This document shows positions 27,143 to 35,079 of a stretch of 64,000 bases of DNA, one piece after another (position 1 is the stretch's first letter; every line of letters begins with the position of its first letter). Origin of the DNA: Hyphomicrobiales bacterium (GTDB taxonomy: Bacteria; Pseudomonadota; Alphaproteobacteria; Rhizobiales; Rhizobiaceae); the NCBI GenBank assembly GCA_900466875.1, contig UBNQ01000037.1, positions 110,399 to 174,398 on the forward strand, read 5' to 3'. Below the pieces are notes generated by a model. The model saw nothing but the letters and a program-made list of their open reading frames with translations, was not told where the DNA came from and made no database searches. The position numbers and the translations under genes were made by a program.

Positions 27143-27541
27143 TCAGCCTGCACTCGCCATGCTCGCCTCATTGAGCAGGCCGCTGATGGCGGCGATCAAT
27201 TGCGCGGGCACGAAGGGTTTCTGGATCAGCACGCTGTTCGGCACCCCTTGAGCCGTCCATTCCGACGCGCTGTCGGCCGTCACGTAGACGACGGGAATGC
27301 TCGACTGACACTGGCGCGCATGGCGACCGACCTGCCAGCCATTGGCACCCTTTCCGAGGCGGATATCGGTTATCACGCCGGAGAACTTTGCGGCATCCGC
27401 ATCGAGCGCGGCGATGGCCTCTTCTGCCGATGCAAACGACACAACCTCGAACCCGTTCTCGGTCAGCAGCTCTTCCGCATCGAGCCGCAACAGATGGTCG
27501 TCCTCGACCAGAAGCAATTGAATGGATACGTCATCCGCCAT
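27143..27541 (-). CDS. Single-domain response regulator
   Basis: Stand-alone receiver domain of about 132 residues with no output domain. It has the acidic pair at LVEDDH (13-14), the phosphorylation Asp59 in ITDIRLG, and the Lys in LIQKPF. The DIRLGKGANGWQVGRHAR segment is common in rhizobial single-domain receivers. The ATG at 27541 has AGGACGGA upstream; the frame extends further but without support. No kinase is adjacent; the PAS histidine kinase at 32.7-34.3 kb or a kinase elsewhere could act on it. Confidence 0.85.
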   Translation of the reverse strand: MADDVSIQLLLVEDDHLLRLDAEELLTENGFEVVSFASAEEAIAALDADAAKFSGVITDIRLGKGANGWQVGRHARQCQSSIPVVYVTADSASEWTAQGVPNSVLIQKPFVPAQLIAAISGLLNEASMASAG

Positions 27542-27788
27542 GATCCGTCCTATCGGATGCGGCCGAATTGTGAGCCCGCATCCCCATGTGTAGGCCCCGA
27601 CCTCAACGTCGCAGCCACTCCGTCCGGACGCGTAACGCAATCATGGTAAAGTAGTTCCCCATTCTGACGCAATCTTCGAAAATGCTTTCCGAGCGTGGCA
27701 CATGTGCATCACCGAGCGCATTGAATCGAGACGCTACGGGCTTGGGGCCGGCCCGCAGCGCCTCGATACGGCACGGCATCGCCATCGC

Positions 27789-28337
27789 CTATTGCAGCGC
27801 GACGGCACCGTCCGGACGGGAAAAATAACGGCGCCATGCGCTGGGCGTGGTGCCGGTCACGCGCCGGAACACGCGGGAAAGATGCGACTGGTCGGCCAGC
27901 CCGCAATCGAGCGCGATCTCGCAAAGCGGAGCATTGCTGGTCAGCATGCGCTGCTTGGCATGCTCGACCCGGCAGGAAACGACATAGTTGTGCGGGGGAA
28001 CGCCGAAGGTCGACTTGAATGCTGCCGAGAAATAGCTCGTGCTGAGCCGAACCTGCTCGGCAAGTTCGTCGAGGGGAATGCCATGGGAAATGCGCTCGTC
28101 GATATACTGCTTCACCTTCTTGACCTGCCAGGGGGCAAGGCCGCCGGTGCTGGCCTGTTTCTCCGGATTGACCGATGCGACCGGTTCCACGAGCCGTAAC
28201 TGAGCAGGCTGGCGCTCGGCGATCCTGGTGTCGGCGGGAAAGGGATTTTCTGGATAAAGGCCGGCCAGGTCGGCATAGATGGTGCTCATGTCGAGCGGGT
28301 TGATCTGACGGGCGACAACAGCTGCGGTGGCGGACAT
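27789..28337 (-). CDS. AraC family transcriptional regulator (short form)
   Basis: DNA-binding protein of 182 residues with a C-terminal AraC/XylS double helix-turn-helix. Recognisable segments are LDELAEQVRLSTSYFSAAFKSTFGVPPHNYV and IALDCGLADQSHLSRVFRRVTGTTPSAWRR. The N-terminal 75 residues are short and Pro/Ala-rich, too small for the usual sugar-binding cupin, so it may respond to no ligand directly. It is divergent from the FixJ-type regulator. Its targets are unknown. Confidence 0.87.
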   Translation of the reverse strand: MSATAAVVARQINPLDMSTIYADLAGLYPENPFPADTRIAERQPAQLRLVEPVASVNPEKQASTGGLAPWQVKKVKQYIDERISHGIPLDELAEQVRLSTSYFSAAFKSTFGVPPHNYVVSCRVEHAKQRMLTSNAPLCEIALDCGLADQSHLSRVFRRVTGTTPSAWRRYFSRPDGAVALQ

Positions 28338-28444
28338 CTACGCTCTCCTGTGGATCTGTTGAATTTTCACCAGTCCATATTGAGAGGCTCAGCTCCGATC
28401 GGATATTCTACAGTCAGTCATTTTTCGTACCCATGGGTTTTAGG

Positions 28445-28464
28445 ATCATATACGCGGGTATGAT
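28445..28464. promoter_or_regulatory. Inverted repeat in the AraC/FixJ-type divergent promoter
   Basis: ATCATA and TATGAT are perfect 6-base arms with an 8-base spacer, about 73 bases upstream of the FixJ-type gene. It could be an operator for either neighbouring regulator. No further support. Confidence 0.3.
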
Positions 28465-28536
28465 TGCCCCGGGCGGAACAGGCCGCGTAGGGTCTCGGAA
28501 ACGCTGTAATCGCAAACATTTCGACGAATTGAGCAC

Positions 28537-29154
28537 ATGACGGAAAGCCCAATCATTCTGGTTGTCGATGACGAGCCGCTGATCCGGCAGGCGCTCGACA
28601 CCCTGCTTCGTTCCGTCGGTTACAGGGTGCGGGCATTCGCGACCGCGCTTGATCTTTACGAGGACGAATGCCTGCCGCAGGCGAGCTGCCTGATCCTCGA
28701 TATAAGGCTGCCCTTCACCAGCGGGCTGGACTTCCAGCAGAAACTGACCGACCGCGGCATCGTCGTTCCGATCATCTTCGTCACCGCCCATGGCGATATC
28801 CCGATGACGGTGCGCGCCATGAAGGCCGGCGCCGCCGACTTTCTGTCCAAGCCATTCCGGGATCAGGACATTCTCGATTCCGTCGCAGCCGCGGTGCTGA
28901 AACATCAGGAGTTTCTGGGCTCCAGCCGCACCGAGGCCGACCTCAAATCCCGTTACACACAGCTTTCCCCGCGCGAACAACAGATCATGGCCATGGCGAC
29001 CGCTGGCCTGATGAACAAGCAGATCGCCGGAGAACTGGGCCTGAGCGAGATCACGGTGAAAATCCATCGCGGCAAGGTGAGCCGGAAAATGAACGCCAAA
29101 ACCTTCGCCGACCTGGTGAAGATGGCCGAGCTGCTCGGCCTGTCGCACCGATAG
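28537..29154 (+). CDS. FixJ-family two-component response regulator
   Basis: Response regulator with an N-terminal receiver (Asp11/Asp12, phosphorylation Asp55 in LDIRLP, Thr83, Lys105) and a C-terminal LuxR-type helix-turn-helix. The output domain reads LSPREQQIMAMATAGLMNKQIAGELGLSEITVKIHRGKVSRKM. It has 205 residues, as FixJ does. It is probably partnered by the PAS-domain kinase at 32687-34294, whose His box is of the same FixL/TodS type. It is followed by a second receiver protein and a zinc-finger gene on the same strand, suggesting one regulated stress block. Confidence 0.9.
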   Translation: MTESPIILVVDDEPLIRQALDTLLRSVGYRVRAFATALDLYEDECLPQASCLILDIRLPFTSGLDFQQKLTDRGIVVPIIFVTAHGDIPMTVRAMKAGAADFLSKPFRDQDILDSVAAAVLKHQEFLGSSRTEADLKSRYTQLSPREQQIMAMATAGLMNKQIAGELGLSEITVKIHRGKVSRKMNAKTFADLVKMAELLGLSHR

Positions 29155-29257
29155 AATGAGCCGAATAAACGCTCGTATAATTTAAACCCTCGTCTGCGGG
29201 GCGCATATTAGGGGCATAGAGAAAGACCGGGGGCTCCCCGGAGATTGGTCATTCCCG

Positions 29258-29626
29258 TTGAAAGCGCCTGTCATCATTGCCATCATCGACGACGAGGAAA
29301 ACATTCGTCGCGGGATGAGCGGCCTTTTGAGGTCCCTCGGTTACGAAGCGCGCAGCTTTGAATCCGCAGAAGCGTTCCTCGCCACCACCGCAGCCACCGA
29401 CTGTTCGTGCATCGTCTCCGACGTCCACATGGACGGCATGAGCGGCATCGACCTCTTTCAGACGCTGGCTGCGCGCGGAAGCAAAATTCCGTTCATCTTC
29501 GTCACCGCCTTTGCCGAAGAAGTCGGACGGCTCACTCTGGGTAAGGACACCCGTGTGCTTCCCAAACCCTTCAAGGTCGATATCCTTATAGACTGCATCG
29601 AAAAGGCAACGCAGCCGACAGCCTGA
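29258..29626 (+). CDS. Single-domain response regulator
   Basis: Receiver-only protein of 122 residues with IIDDEE (9-14), phosphorylation Asp55 in VSDVHMDG, and the Lys in VLPKPFK. The start is TTG; a GGAG lies about 15 bases upstream within a CCGGGG / CCCCGG hairpin (29227-29241), so initiation may be weak or controlled. It lies 16 bases before the UBP zinc-finger gene. Homologous regions elsewhere fuse a receiver to a thioredoxin-reductase-like domain, and here the two are separate genes. That comparison is from general knowledge. Confidence 0.82.
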   Translation: MKAPVIIAIIDDEENIRRGMSGLLRSLGYEARSFESAEAFLATTAATDCSCIVSDVHMDGMSGIDLFQTLAARGSKIPFIFVTAFAEEVGRLTLGKDTRVLPKPFKVDILIDCIEKATQPTA

Positions 29627-29642
29627 ACAAGGAAGGAAGCGC

Positions 29643-29939
29643 ATGTGCACGCATCATAACTTCATCAGGGCCGTGACGCCGAAGACGCGCGGTTGCGAGG
29701 AATGCCTGGAACAGGGCATGACATGGGTCCACCTGCGTCTTTGCCGGGAATGCGGCCATGTCGGCTGCTGCGACGAGTCGGACGGCAAACACGCGACGGG
29801 CCATTTTCAGAAGACCCGCCATCCGATCATCGAAGGTTACGATCCGCCGGAAGGTTGGGGCTGGTGTTATATCGACGAGGAGATCGTCGATCTGCCCGAC
29901 CAGACACCGCAGGTCGGCCCGATACCGCGTTATATTTGA
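29643..29939 (+). CDS. UBP-type zinc finger protein
   Basis: Small 98-residue protein made of a ZnF-UBP domain, the fold that in eukaryotes binds the ubiquitin C-terminus. Likely zinc ligands are Cys18, Cys21, Cys34, Cys37, Cys42, His50, His54 and His60. In bacteria such proteins often sit beside thioredoxin-reductase-like flavoproteins, as here, and their function is not established. It follows the receiver gene by 16 bases and converges with the flavoprotein gene. Confidence 0.87.
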   Translation: MCTHHNFIRAVTPKTRGCEECLEQGMTWVHLRLCRECGHVGCCDESDGKHATGHFQKTRHPIIEGYDPPEGWGWCYIDEEIVDLPDQTPQVGPIPRYI

Positions 29940-29956
29940 ACGTTGAAAAGACGAAA

Positions 29957-29979
29957 GCCGCGGTTCAATGGGCCGCGGC
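29957..29979 (-). terminator. Terminator of the cNMP/TrxR-like gene
   Basis: A 7-base stem GCCGCGG / CCGCGGC has a 9-base loop and is followed on the minus strand by TTTCGTCTTTT. Its upstream arm overlaps the last codons of the flavoprotein gene. Confidence 0.55.
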
Positions 29980-31611
29980 GAGATACTGGTGAATCGCAGC
30001 GACGACCACCGATCCTTCTCCCACCGCAGACGCCACACGTTTGACAGAGCCGGCGCGCACGTCGCCGACCGCAAATACGCCCGGCTTGCTGGCGGCATAG
30101 GGATGCCGTGTCATGTCGTCGGAGGAAAGCCCGGTGCAGATAAAGCCATGGTGGTCGAGCTCCAGGCAGCCGTCGAGCCAGTCGGTATTGGGTTCAGCAC
30201 CGATCATCACGAAGAGGTTGGAGGCATCGCAGCGGGAGGTTTGCCCGCTAGAGCGATCAACCCATGCCACGCTCTCAAGCCCCTGCCCGCCATCCAGCTC
30301 GGTGATCTCGCAACCTTCGCAGAGCGTGATATGCGGAGAGATCTTGATCCGCTGCACCAGATAGTCCGACATCGTGGCGGAAATCTTGCTGCGCACCAGC
30401 ATATGCACATGGCGCGCGGTTCGCGACAGGAAGACGGCGGCCTGTCCGGCCGAGTTGCCGCCACCGACGATGACGACCTCCTGGCCCGAGCAGATCTGCC
30501 CCTCCATGGCGGTTGCCGCATACTGGATGCCGCGGCCTTCGAACCTTGCGTAGTTGGGAACATCCAGCTTGCGGTACCGCGCACCGGTCGCGACGACGAC
30601 GGTTTTCGTGCTGACCGAACGGCCATCGCTCAGGCCGACGACATAAGGCGCTTTCGAACAATCCAGCGACGCGGCACTGCGCGACACGCAAAGCCGTGCG
30701 CCAAATTTTTGGGCCTGGATATGGGCACGCCCCGCAAGGGCCAGCCCGGAAATGCCCGTCGGAAAACCGAGATAGTTTTCGATCTTGGACGAGGTGCCGG
30801 CCTGACCGCCCGGCGCCATGGTCTCCACCACCAGCGTCTTCAGCCCTTCCGATGCGGCATAAACCGCGGATGCAAGCCCTGCCGGTCCCGCGCCGAGCAC
30901 CACGACATCGTAGAGCGCATCATCCTCGGGCGGCTCGAAAAGGCCCAGTTCGTCGGCCAGAATTTCGTTCGTCGGTCGTTTGAGAACGCCATGATCCGGC
31001 GTGACCAGGGCCGGCAGGTCATCCGCGACCAGTCCGAACCGCTGCATCACGCCCATTGCTTCCGGGTCACTCACCCCCACGATTGTCACGGGATAGAGAT
31101 TGCGGATGAGAAAGCGCTGGATGCCGAGCAGCTCGCCGCCTTCCTTATGTCCGACAAGAATGCCGCCGCCCGTCGCGTGCCGCACGAAACCGGCCCGGCG
31201 CAGAATGTAGGAGCGGATGATCGTCTCGCCGATATCCGGTTCTCCGGTGATCAGCGCGCGGAATTTCTCGTTGCAGACACGGATCACCCGCGACCCGGCA
31301 AGGCAGAGGCCGGAGAGAAGAATGCTGCGATGGGTGAACATGTTCTGTTCACCGCTGAACTGGCCTCGTGTGTAGCTGTAGAGATGATGCCGGCCCTTGA
31401 TCGGATCGTCGGCGAACATCTGCAATTCGCCGTCGAGAACCAGAAGGAAATCGATCGAATGATCGCCGCGACGGAAGACATAGATGTCCTCTTCGACAAG
31501 CTCCTCCGTTCCGTAGGGACGGATCCGTTCGATCATGTCTTCTGTCAGCAGGGGAAAGGTTTGTGCCGGGCGTATCCAAGGATCGGTCGGATCGACAGGA
31601 AGATCGGGCAT
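29965..31611 (-). CDS. Cyclic nucleotide-binding domain fused to thioredoxin reductase-like flavoprotein
   Basis: A 548-residue fusion. Residues about 15-135 look like a cNMP-binding beta-barrel (IYVFRRGD...FLLVLDGELQMFADD...GQFSGEQ). Residues about 150-225 form a linker domain. Residues 233-548 are a pyridine nucleotide-disulfide oxidoreductase of the TrxR type, with GAGPAG (240-245), the NADPH-site GGGNSA (383-388) and the late FAD motif GVFAVGDVR. The redox pair CATC of TrxR is replaced by AATA (365-368), so normal thioredoxin reduction is unlikely. It is convergent with the zinc-finger gene and 91 bases downstream of dps. Confidence 0.85.
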   Translation of the reverse strand: MPDLPVDPTDPWIRPAQTFPLLTEDMIERIRPYGTEELVEEDIYVFRRGDHSIDFLLVLDGELQMFADDPIKGRHHLYSYTRGQFSGEQNMFTHRSILLSGLCLAGSRVIRVCNEKFRALITGEPDIGETIIRSYILRRAGFVRHATGGGILVGHKEGGELLGIQRFLIRNLYPVTIVGVSDPEAMGVMQRFGLVADDLPALVTPDHGVLKRPTNEILADELGLFEPPEDDALYDVVVLGAGPAGLASAVYAASEGLKTLVVETMAPGGQAGTSSKIENYLGFPTGISGLALAGRAHIQAQKFGARLCVSRSAASLDCSKAPYVVGLSDGRSVSTKTVVVATGARYRKLDVPNYARFEGRGIQYAATAMEGQICSGQEVVIVGGGNSAGQAAVFLSRTARHVHMLVRSKISATMSDYLVQRIKISPHITLCEGCEITELDGGQGLESVAWVDRSSGQTSRCDASNLFVMIGAEPNTDWLDGCLELDHHGFICTGLSSDDMTRHPYAASKPGVFAVGDVRAGSVKRVASAVGEGSVVVAAIHQYLAAAH

Positions 31612-31666
31612 GCAAAACTCCCCGTCACGACATCAACCGATAATTGCAGATCTTATCAACCAGGAA

Positions 31667-31691
31667 CCGGCATCCGCAATACGGATGCCGG
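31667..31691 (-). terminator. Terminator-like hairpin after dps
   Basis: A 10-base perfect stem CCGGCATCCG / CGGATGCCGG has a 5-base loop, just after the dps stop on the minus strand. The following T-run is weak, so readthrough into the flavoprotein gene is possible. Confidence 0.6.
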
Positions 31692-31702
31692 CAAACAGAA
31701 TG

Positions 31703-32236
31703 TTACTTGTTGGTGTCGCGCAAGATCTCGAACAGGAACCAGGCACGCTTTTCCGACTCGTCGATCCAGTTTTCCAGGAGGCTTGCGGTACCGACATCGT
31801 TGTGTTCGTCGCAAACGTCGTGCAGCTCCCGCATGCTGGCGATGAGAGCCGCATTGTCCTCGCGCAGTTCCGCCAGCATTTCATGCGGATGGACGAAATC
31901 GGCGTCGTTATCCTCGATACGCTGCTTGCGGGAAATGTCGCCGATCGAGCGCAGCGTATTGCCGCCGATCTTGCGGACGCGTTCGGCCAGCGGATCGGTC
32001 ATGGCCAGAAGTTCGTCGCCGTGGTCGTCGAGCATCAGGTGGAAATCGCGAAAATTCACGCCGGACATGTGCCAGTGGAAATTCTTGGTCTTCAGGTAAA
32101 GTGCAAAGACATCGGCGAGCAGCGCGTTGGCGCCGCCGGAAATGTCCTTGGTTGCCTCGGCACCGAGCCCGGTCGGCGTCTTGAGGTCTGCCGAGCGGCG
32201 CGATTTGGCGGACTGTTCCATGGTCATATCCTTCAT
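31703..32236 (-). CDS. dps: Dps, DNA-protecting ferritin-like protein
   Basis: Starvation/oxidative stress protein forming a 12-subunit shell that oxidises ferrous iron with peroxide and binds DNA. The dinuclear ferroxidase site shows in KTKNFHWHMSGVNFRDFHLMLDDHGDEL, with its His, Asp and Glu ligands. The Lys/Arg-rich N-terminal tail (KSRRSADLK) may bind DNA. It has 177 residues, normal length. A 61-codon gene lies 11 bases upstream on the same strand. Its place beside the TrxR-like flavoprotein fits an oxidative stress block. Confidence 0.92.
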   Translation of the reverse strand: MKDMTMEQSAKSRRSADLKTPTGLGAEATKDISGGANALLADVFALYLKTKNFHWHMSGVNFRDFHLMLDDHGDELLAMTDPLAERVRKIGGNTLRSIGDISRKQRIEDNDADFVHPHEMLAELREDNAALIASMRELHDVCDEHNDVGTASLLENWIDESEKRAWFLFEILRDTNK

Positions 32237-32247
32237 TGAGATTTGAA

Positions 32248-32433
32248 TTATGCGGTTCTGAATGACGCCGGCGGATCGCTTGCGGGAAACGTCTCTCGCA
32301 GCGCCTCGTCGAGATCTTCTTCCGTCTCGATATGCGGAGCGGGTGCTTTCGCCACAACGAGATCCAGCGGTTCCGGCAGGCTTTCGAGACCGTCACGCAG
32401 GACATCGTCCACGTCTTGACGTTTGTTCGTCAT
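32248..32433 (-). CDS. Small conserved acidic protein of unknown function
   Basis: A 61-residue protein, rich in Asp and Glu, ending in DEALRETFPASDPPASFRTA. The ETFPASDPP motif recurs in small rhizobial proteins of unknown function. It lies 11 bases before dps and is almost certainly co-transcribed with it. No membrane segment or signal peptide is seen. A stress role is inferred only from the operon. Confidence 0.72.
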   Translation of the reverse strand: MTNKRQDVDDVLRDGLESLPEPLDLVVAKAPAPHIETEEDLDEALRETFPASDPPASFRTA

Positions 32434-32686
32434 GTCACGCCTCCGGTTTTGCTGTGAGCACCCACACCGCCACTCCGAAAAATGAGGTTACGGCGTTTGT
32501 GTTCCAATGATGAGACAATATCGCCCTGCCCTGCCCGCGACTTGGACAAATCCATCCACGTGAGCAGTGCAGCCTGCTTTTCGACGGCAACCCAAACGAG
32601 CCGGTTGCGTAATTTTGGACAATTCAGGATTATTTCAGAGAAGCATATCACGGAATTCTCCGATAGTCTGTCGCAAGAATGGGGCA

Positions 32687-34294
32687 ATGGCAACCAAGGG
32701 GACTGGCTTGCGGGGCGACATGACGAATTGGATGCGGCGATCCGGAAACGGCGCAGGTGCTGCAGGCCGCCACAGATATCGCGTGGCTTTCGGCATAGCC
32801 TCCGGGCTGACCATTTTCGCCATCGATACATTCACGACACTGGCAAGCGCCGTCGCCGTGCTTTACGTCCTGGTCATCGTGCTCGCCGGCGATCTGGGCA
32901 GCAAGCGTATCATCCGCGCGACATCCGCCATCTGCGCGGTCCTTACCCTCATCAGCTTCGCCACCTCCCACGGACAGGACCTAGAATCCCAGGCGACACT
33001 GCGCCTGCTGTTCAGCCTTGCTGCCAATATCGTGACGACGTTCCTCCTGTTGCGACGCGTCGGCGACGAAGCGGCGCTGAAGGAAAGCGAGCACCGCTAC
33101 CGGACGATCTTCGAGACACTGGCGATCGCGATCTGGGAGAACGATTTTCGCCTGGTAAAGGCCGAGCTCGACAAGCTGCACGAGCATGGCGTCATCGATA
33201 TACGGCAATACCTGACAGATAACCCTGACTTCGTCGTCGGCATGCGCAAGGCAGTACGGATCACCGATGTCAATCAGACAGCATTGAAGCTGATGGGCGT
33301 TCCTTCGAAGGATGAGTTTTTCCGCACGCTCGACGATTTCCTTCCCGATGCCGATGGCGGTTTCGCGCATTTTCTTGCCGGCATTTTCGAAGGCCAGACC
33401 GAATTTCAGTCTGAGACCGTTGTCCGCAGGCGCGACGGCCGCTTGATCCCGATCCTCGTCGCATTGAGCTTTCCAAGAGATGGTTCGGGCCTCGACCGGA
33501 TACAGGCAAGCGTCGTCGACATGACCGAGCGCTACCAGTTTCAGGAGGCTCTGGAAGCATCGCGGCAGGAGCTGGAACAGGCATCGCGTGCGGCGATGAT
33601 CGGCGAGATCTCGGCCTCCATCGCCCATGAGGTCAATCAGCCGCTTTCGGCGATCATGACCTTCGTTCAGGCCGGCACGCGCTGGCTGAACCGGCAGCCG
33701 CCGGATATCGACGAAGCAAAGCTGGCGCTGCAGGACGCGGTCGCTGCAACCGAACATGCAGCCCAGGTCGTCAAGCGCGTGCGCATGCTGCTCGGCAAGT
33801 CGAAATCTGAAACCGCGGAAGTGACGGTGGACGCCGCGATCGCCGATGCGGTGCAACTGAAGCAGAAGGAACTTGCCGCCGAAGGCGTGCAGGTAAGCCT
33901 TTCACTGACGGCGCATTCCGGAACCGTCAGGGGCGACCGGGTTCTGCTGCAGCAGGCTTTCCTGAACATCATCATCAACGCCATGCATGCGATGGAAACG
34001 ACGGAGGCTCGAACGCTGGCGATCCAGAGCAGTCTCGCGAACGACGGCATCATCATCCGCTTTACCGACAGCGGTGCAGGACTTGGCACCATGCCGCCGG
34101 AAACCCTGTTCAAGCCGTTCAACACGACCAAGCCTAACGGCATGGGTCTCGGTCTTGCCATGTGCCGTTCGATCATGATGGCGCATAGCGGTACGATCTC
34201 GATCCGCGACCGGACGGATGGAACGGGCGCGATCGTTGAGGTACGGCTGCCGCTCGCCGCAGACGAGGAAGAAGCAGTGCCGCTGACCGCTTGA
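32687..34294 (+). CDS. PAS-domain sensor histidine kinase
   Basis: Membrane-bound two-component kinase. After a basic N-terminus come about four hydrophobic segments (residues roughly 30-110), a PAS-like domain (about 125-290), a His-box with His314 in HEVNQPLSAI, and an ATPase domain with N-box NIIINAMHAM, DSGAG, and GMGLGLAMC. The HEVNQPL form belongs to the FixL/TodS/DctB class, suiting the FixJ-type regulator at 28537-29154. The start is uncertain: ATG at 32687 or 32720, neither with a strong ribosome site. It is convergent with eutC. Confidence 0.85.
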   Translation: MATKGTGLRGDMTNWMRRSGNGAGAAGRHRYRVAFGIASGLTIFAIDTFTTLASAVAVLYVLVIVLAGDLGSKRIIRATSAICAVLTLISFATSHGQDLESQATLRLLFSLAANIVTTFLLLRRVGDEAALKESEHRYRTIFETLAIAIWENDFRLVKAELDKLHEHGVIDIRQYLTDNPDFVVGMRKAVRITDVNQTALKLMGVPSKDEFFRTLDDFLPDADGGFAHFLAGIFEGQTEFQSETVVRRRDGRLIPILVALSFPRDGSGLDRIQASVVDMTERYQFQEALEASRQELEQASRAAMIGEISASIAHEVNQPLSAIMTFVQAGTRWLNRQPPDIDEAKLALQDAVAATEHAAQVVKRVRMLLGKSKSETAEVTVDAAIADAVQLKQKELAAEGVQVSLSLTAHSGTVRGDRVLLQQAFLNIIINAMHAMETTEARTLAIQSSLANDGIIIRFTDSGAGLGTMPPETLFKPFNTTKPNGMGLGLAMCRSIMMAHSGTISIRDRTDGTGAIVEVRLPLAADEEEAVPLTA

Positions 34295-34306
34295 GAGCGG
34301 GTTTTT
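34287..34306 (+). terminator. Terminator of the histidine kinase gene
   Basis: A short stem CCGCT / AGCGG with a TGAG loop, followed by GTTTTT, overlaps the stop codon of the kinase gene. The stem is only 5 bases. Confidence 0.45.
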
Positions 34307-35078
34307 AGACGCCTGAAGACGGCAGCTTGGCAACGGCTGCTTTCAATGCCACGCCGCTGACGCGTGTCTTCATCATGTCCCTGACAAGCGCGGAAATAAC
34401 CTCGGCCGCTTCGCGGATCGGCAAACCGCCATCGCGGATATTGGAGACGCAGTTGCGGCCGGAATCCGGATTTCCCGGTTTCGGGCCATAGGTGATGTAA
34501 GCGCCAAGACTGTCGGCAGCGGAAAGACCCGGACGCTCACCGACAAGCACGATCGTCAGTTTCGCACCGAGCGCCTGGCCTGCCGGATCACCGAGTGCGA
34601 CCCGCGCCTGATTGGCGAGCGCTATCGGCGCCGCCGAGAGGTTCAAGGCGGACAGCTTCGGCAAAAGCGCCTCGATCAGCGGCACGGCATTGAGATCGAC
34701 TGCGCTCGACGACAACCCGTCCGCCACGACGATCGCCACGTCATAACCCTTGCCCGCACCCGTCTGTTTCAACCGCTCGGCCGATTCCGCCGCAAGCATC
34801 CGCCCGAGATCCGGCCGCCGGACATAGATGCTGCGATCCGCCGCCATGCTGTCGATCTTGACGACCGAAAGACCAAGACGGTTGAGCCGGTCGGTAAGCG
34901 AAGCCCGATCGACGCTGGTCCAGACCGCATCGCGCGCCCGCGCATGATCGAGCAGGAAGGAGAGTTGCGCCTGCGTCGGCAGACCCGCACCATGGCGACC
35001 GAGCGAGACACGCGCATCGGTCATCTCCTTCAGGTCCAGTGTCTGTTCGGTGGCGCTGGGTTCAATCACCTTTGCCAT
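34305..35078 (-). CDS. eutC: Ethanolamine ammonia-lyase small subunit EutC
   Basis: Small subunit of the adenosylcobalamin-dependent lyase that turns ethanolamine into acetaldehyde and ammonia. The 257-residue length and motifs ARVSLGRHGAGLPTQAQL, IVVADGLSSSAV and VGERPGLSAADSLGAYITYGP are typical of EutC, followed by the Cys-containing NCVSNIRDGGLP. It begins one base after the eutB stop. There are no microcompartment shell genes nearby, so this is the simple cytosolic form of the pathway. Confidence 0.95.
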   Translation of the reverse strand: MAKVIEPSATEQTLDLKEMTDARVSLGRHGAGLPTQAQLSFLLDHARARDAVWTSVDRASLTDRLNRLGLSVVKIDSMAADRSIYVRRPDLGRMLAAESAERLKQTGAGKGYDVAIVVADGLSSSAVDLNAVPLIEALLPKLSALNLSAAPIALANQARVALGDPAGQALGAKLTIVLVGERPGLSAADSLGAYITYGPKPGNPDSGRNCVSNIRDGGLPIREAAEVISALVRDMMKTRVSGVALKAAVAKLPSSGV

Positions 35079-35079
35079 G

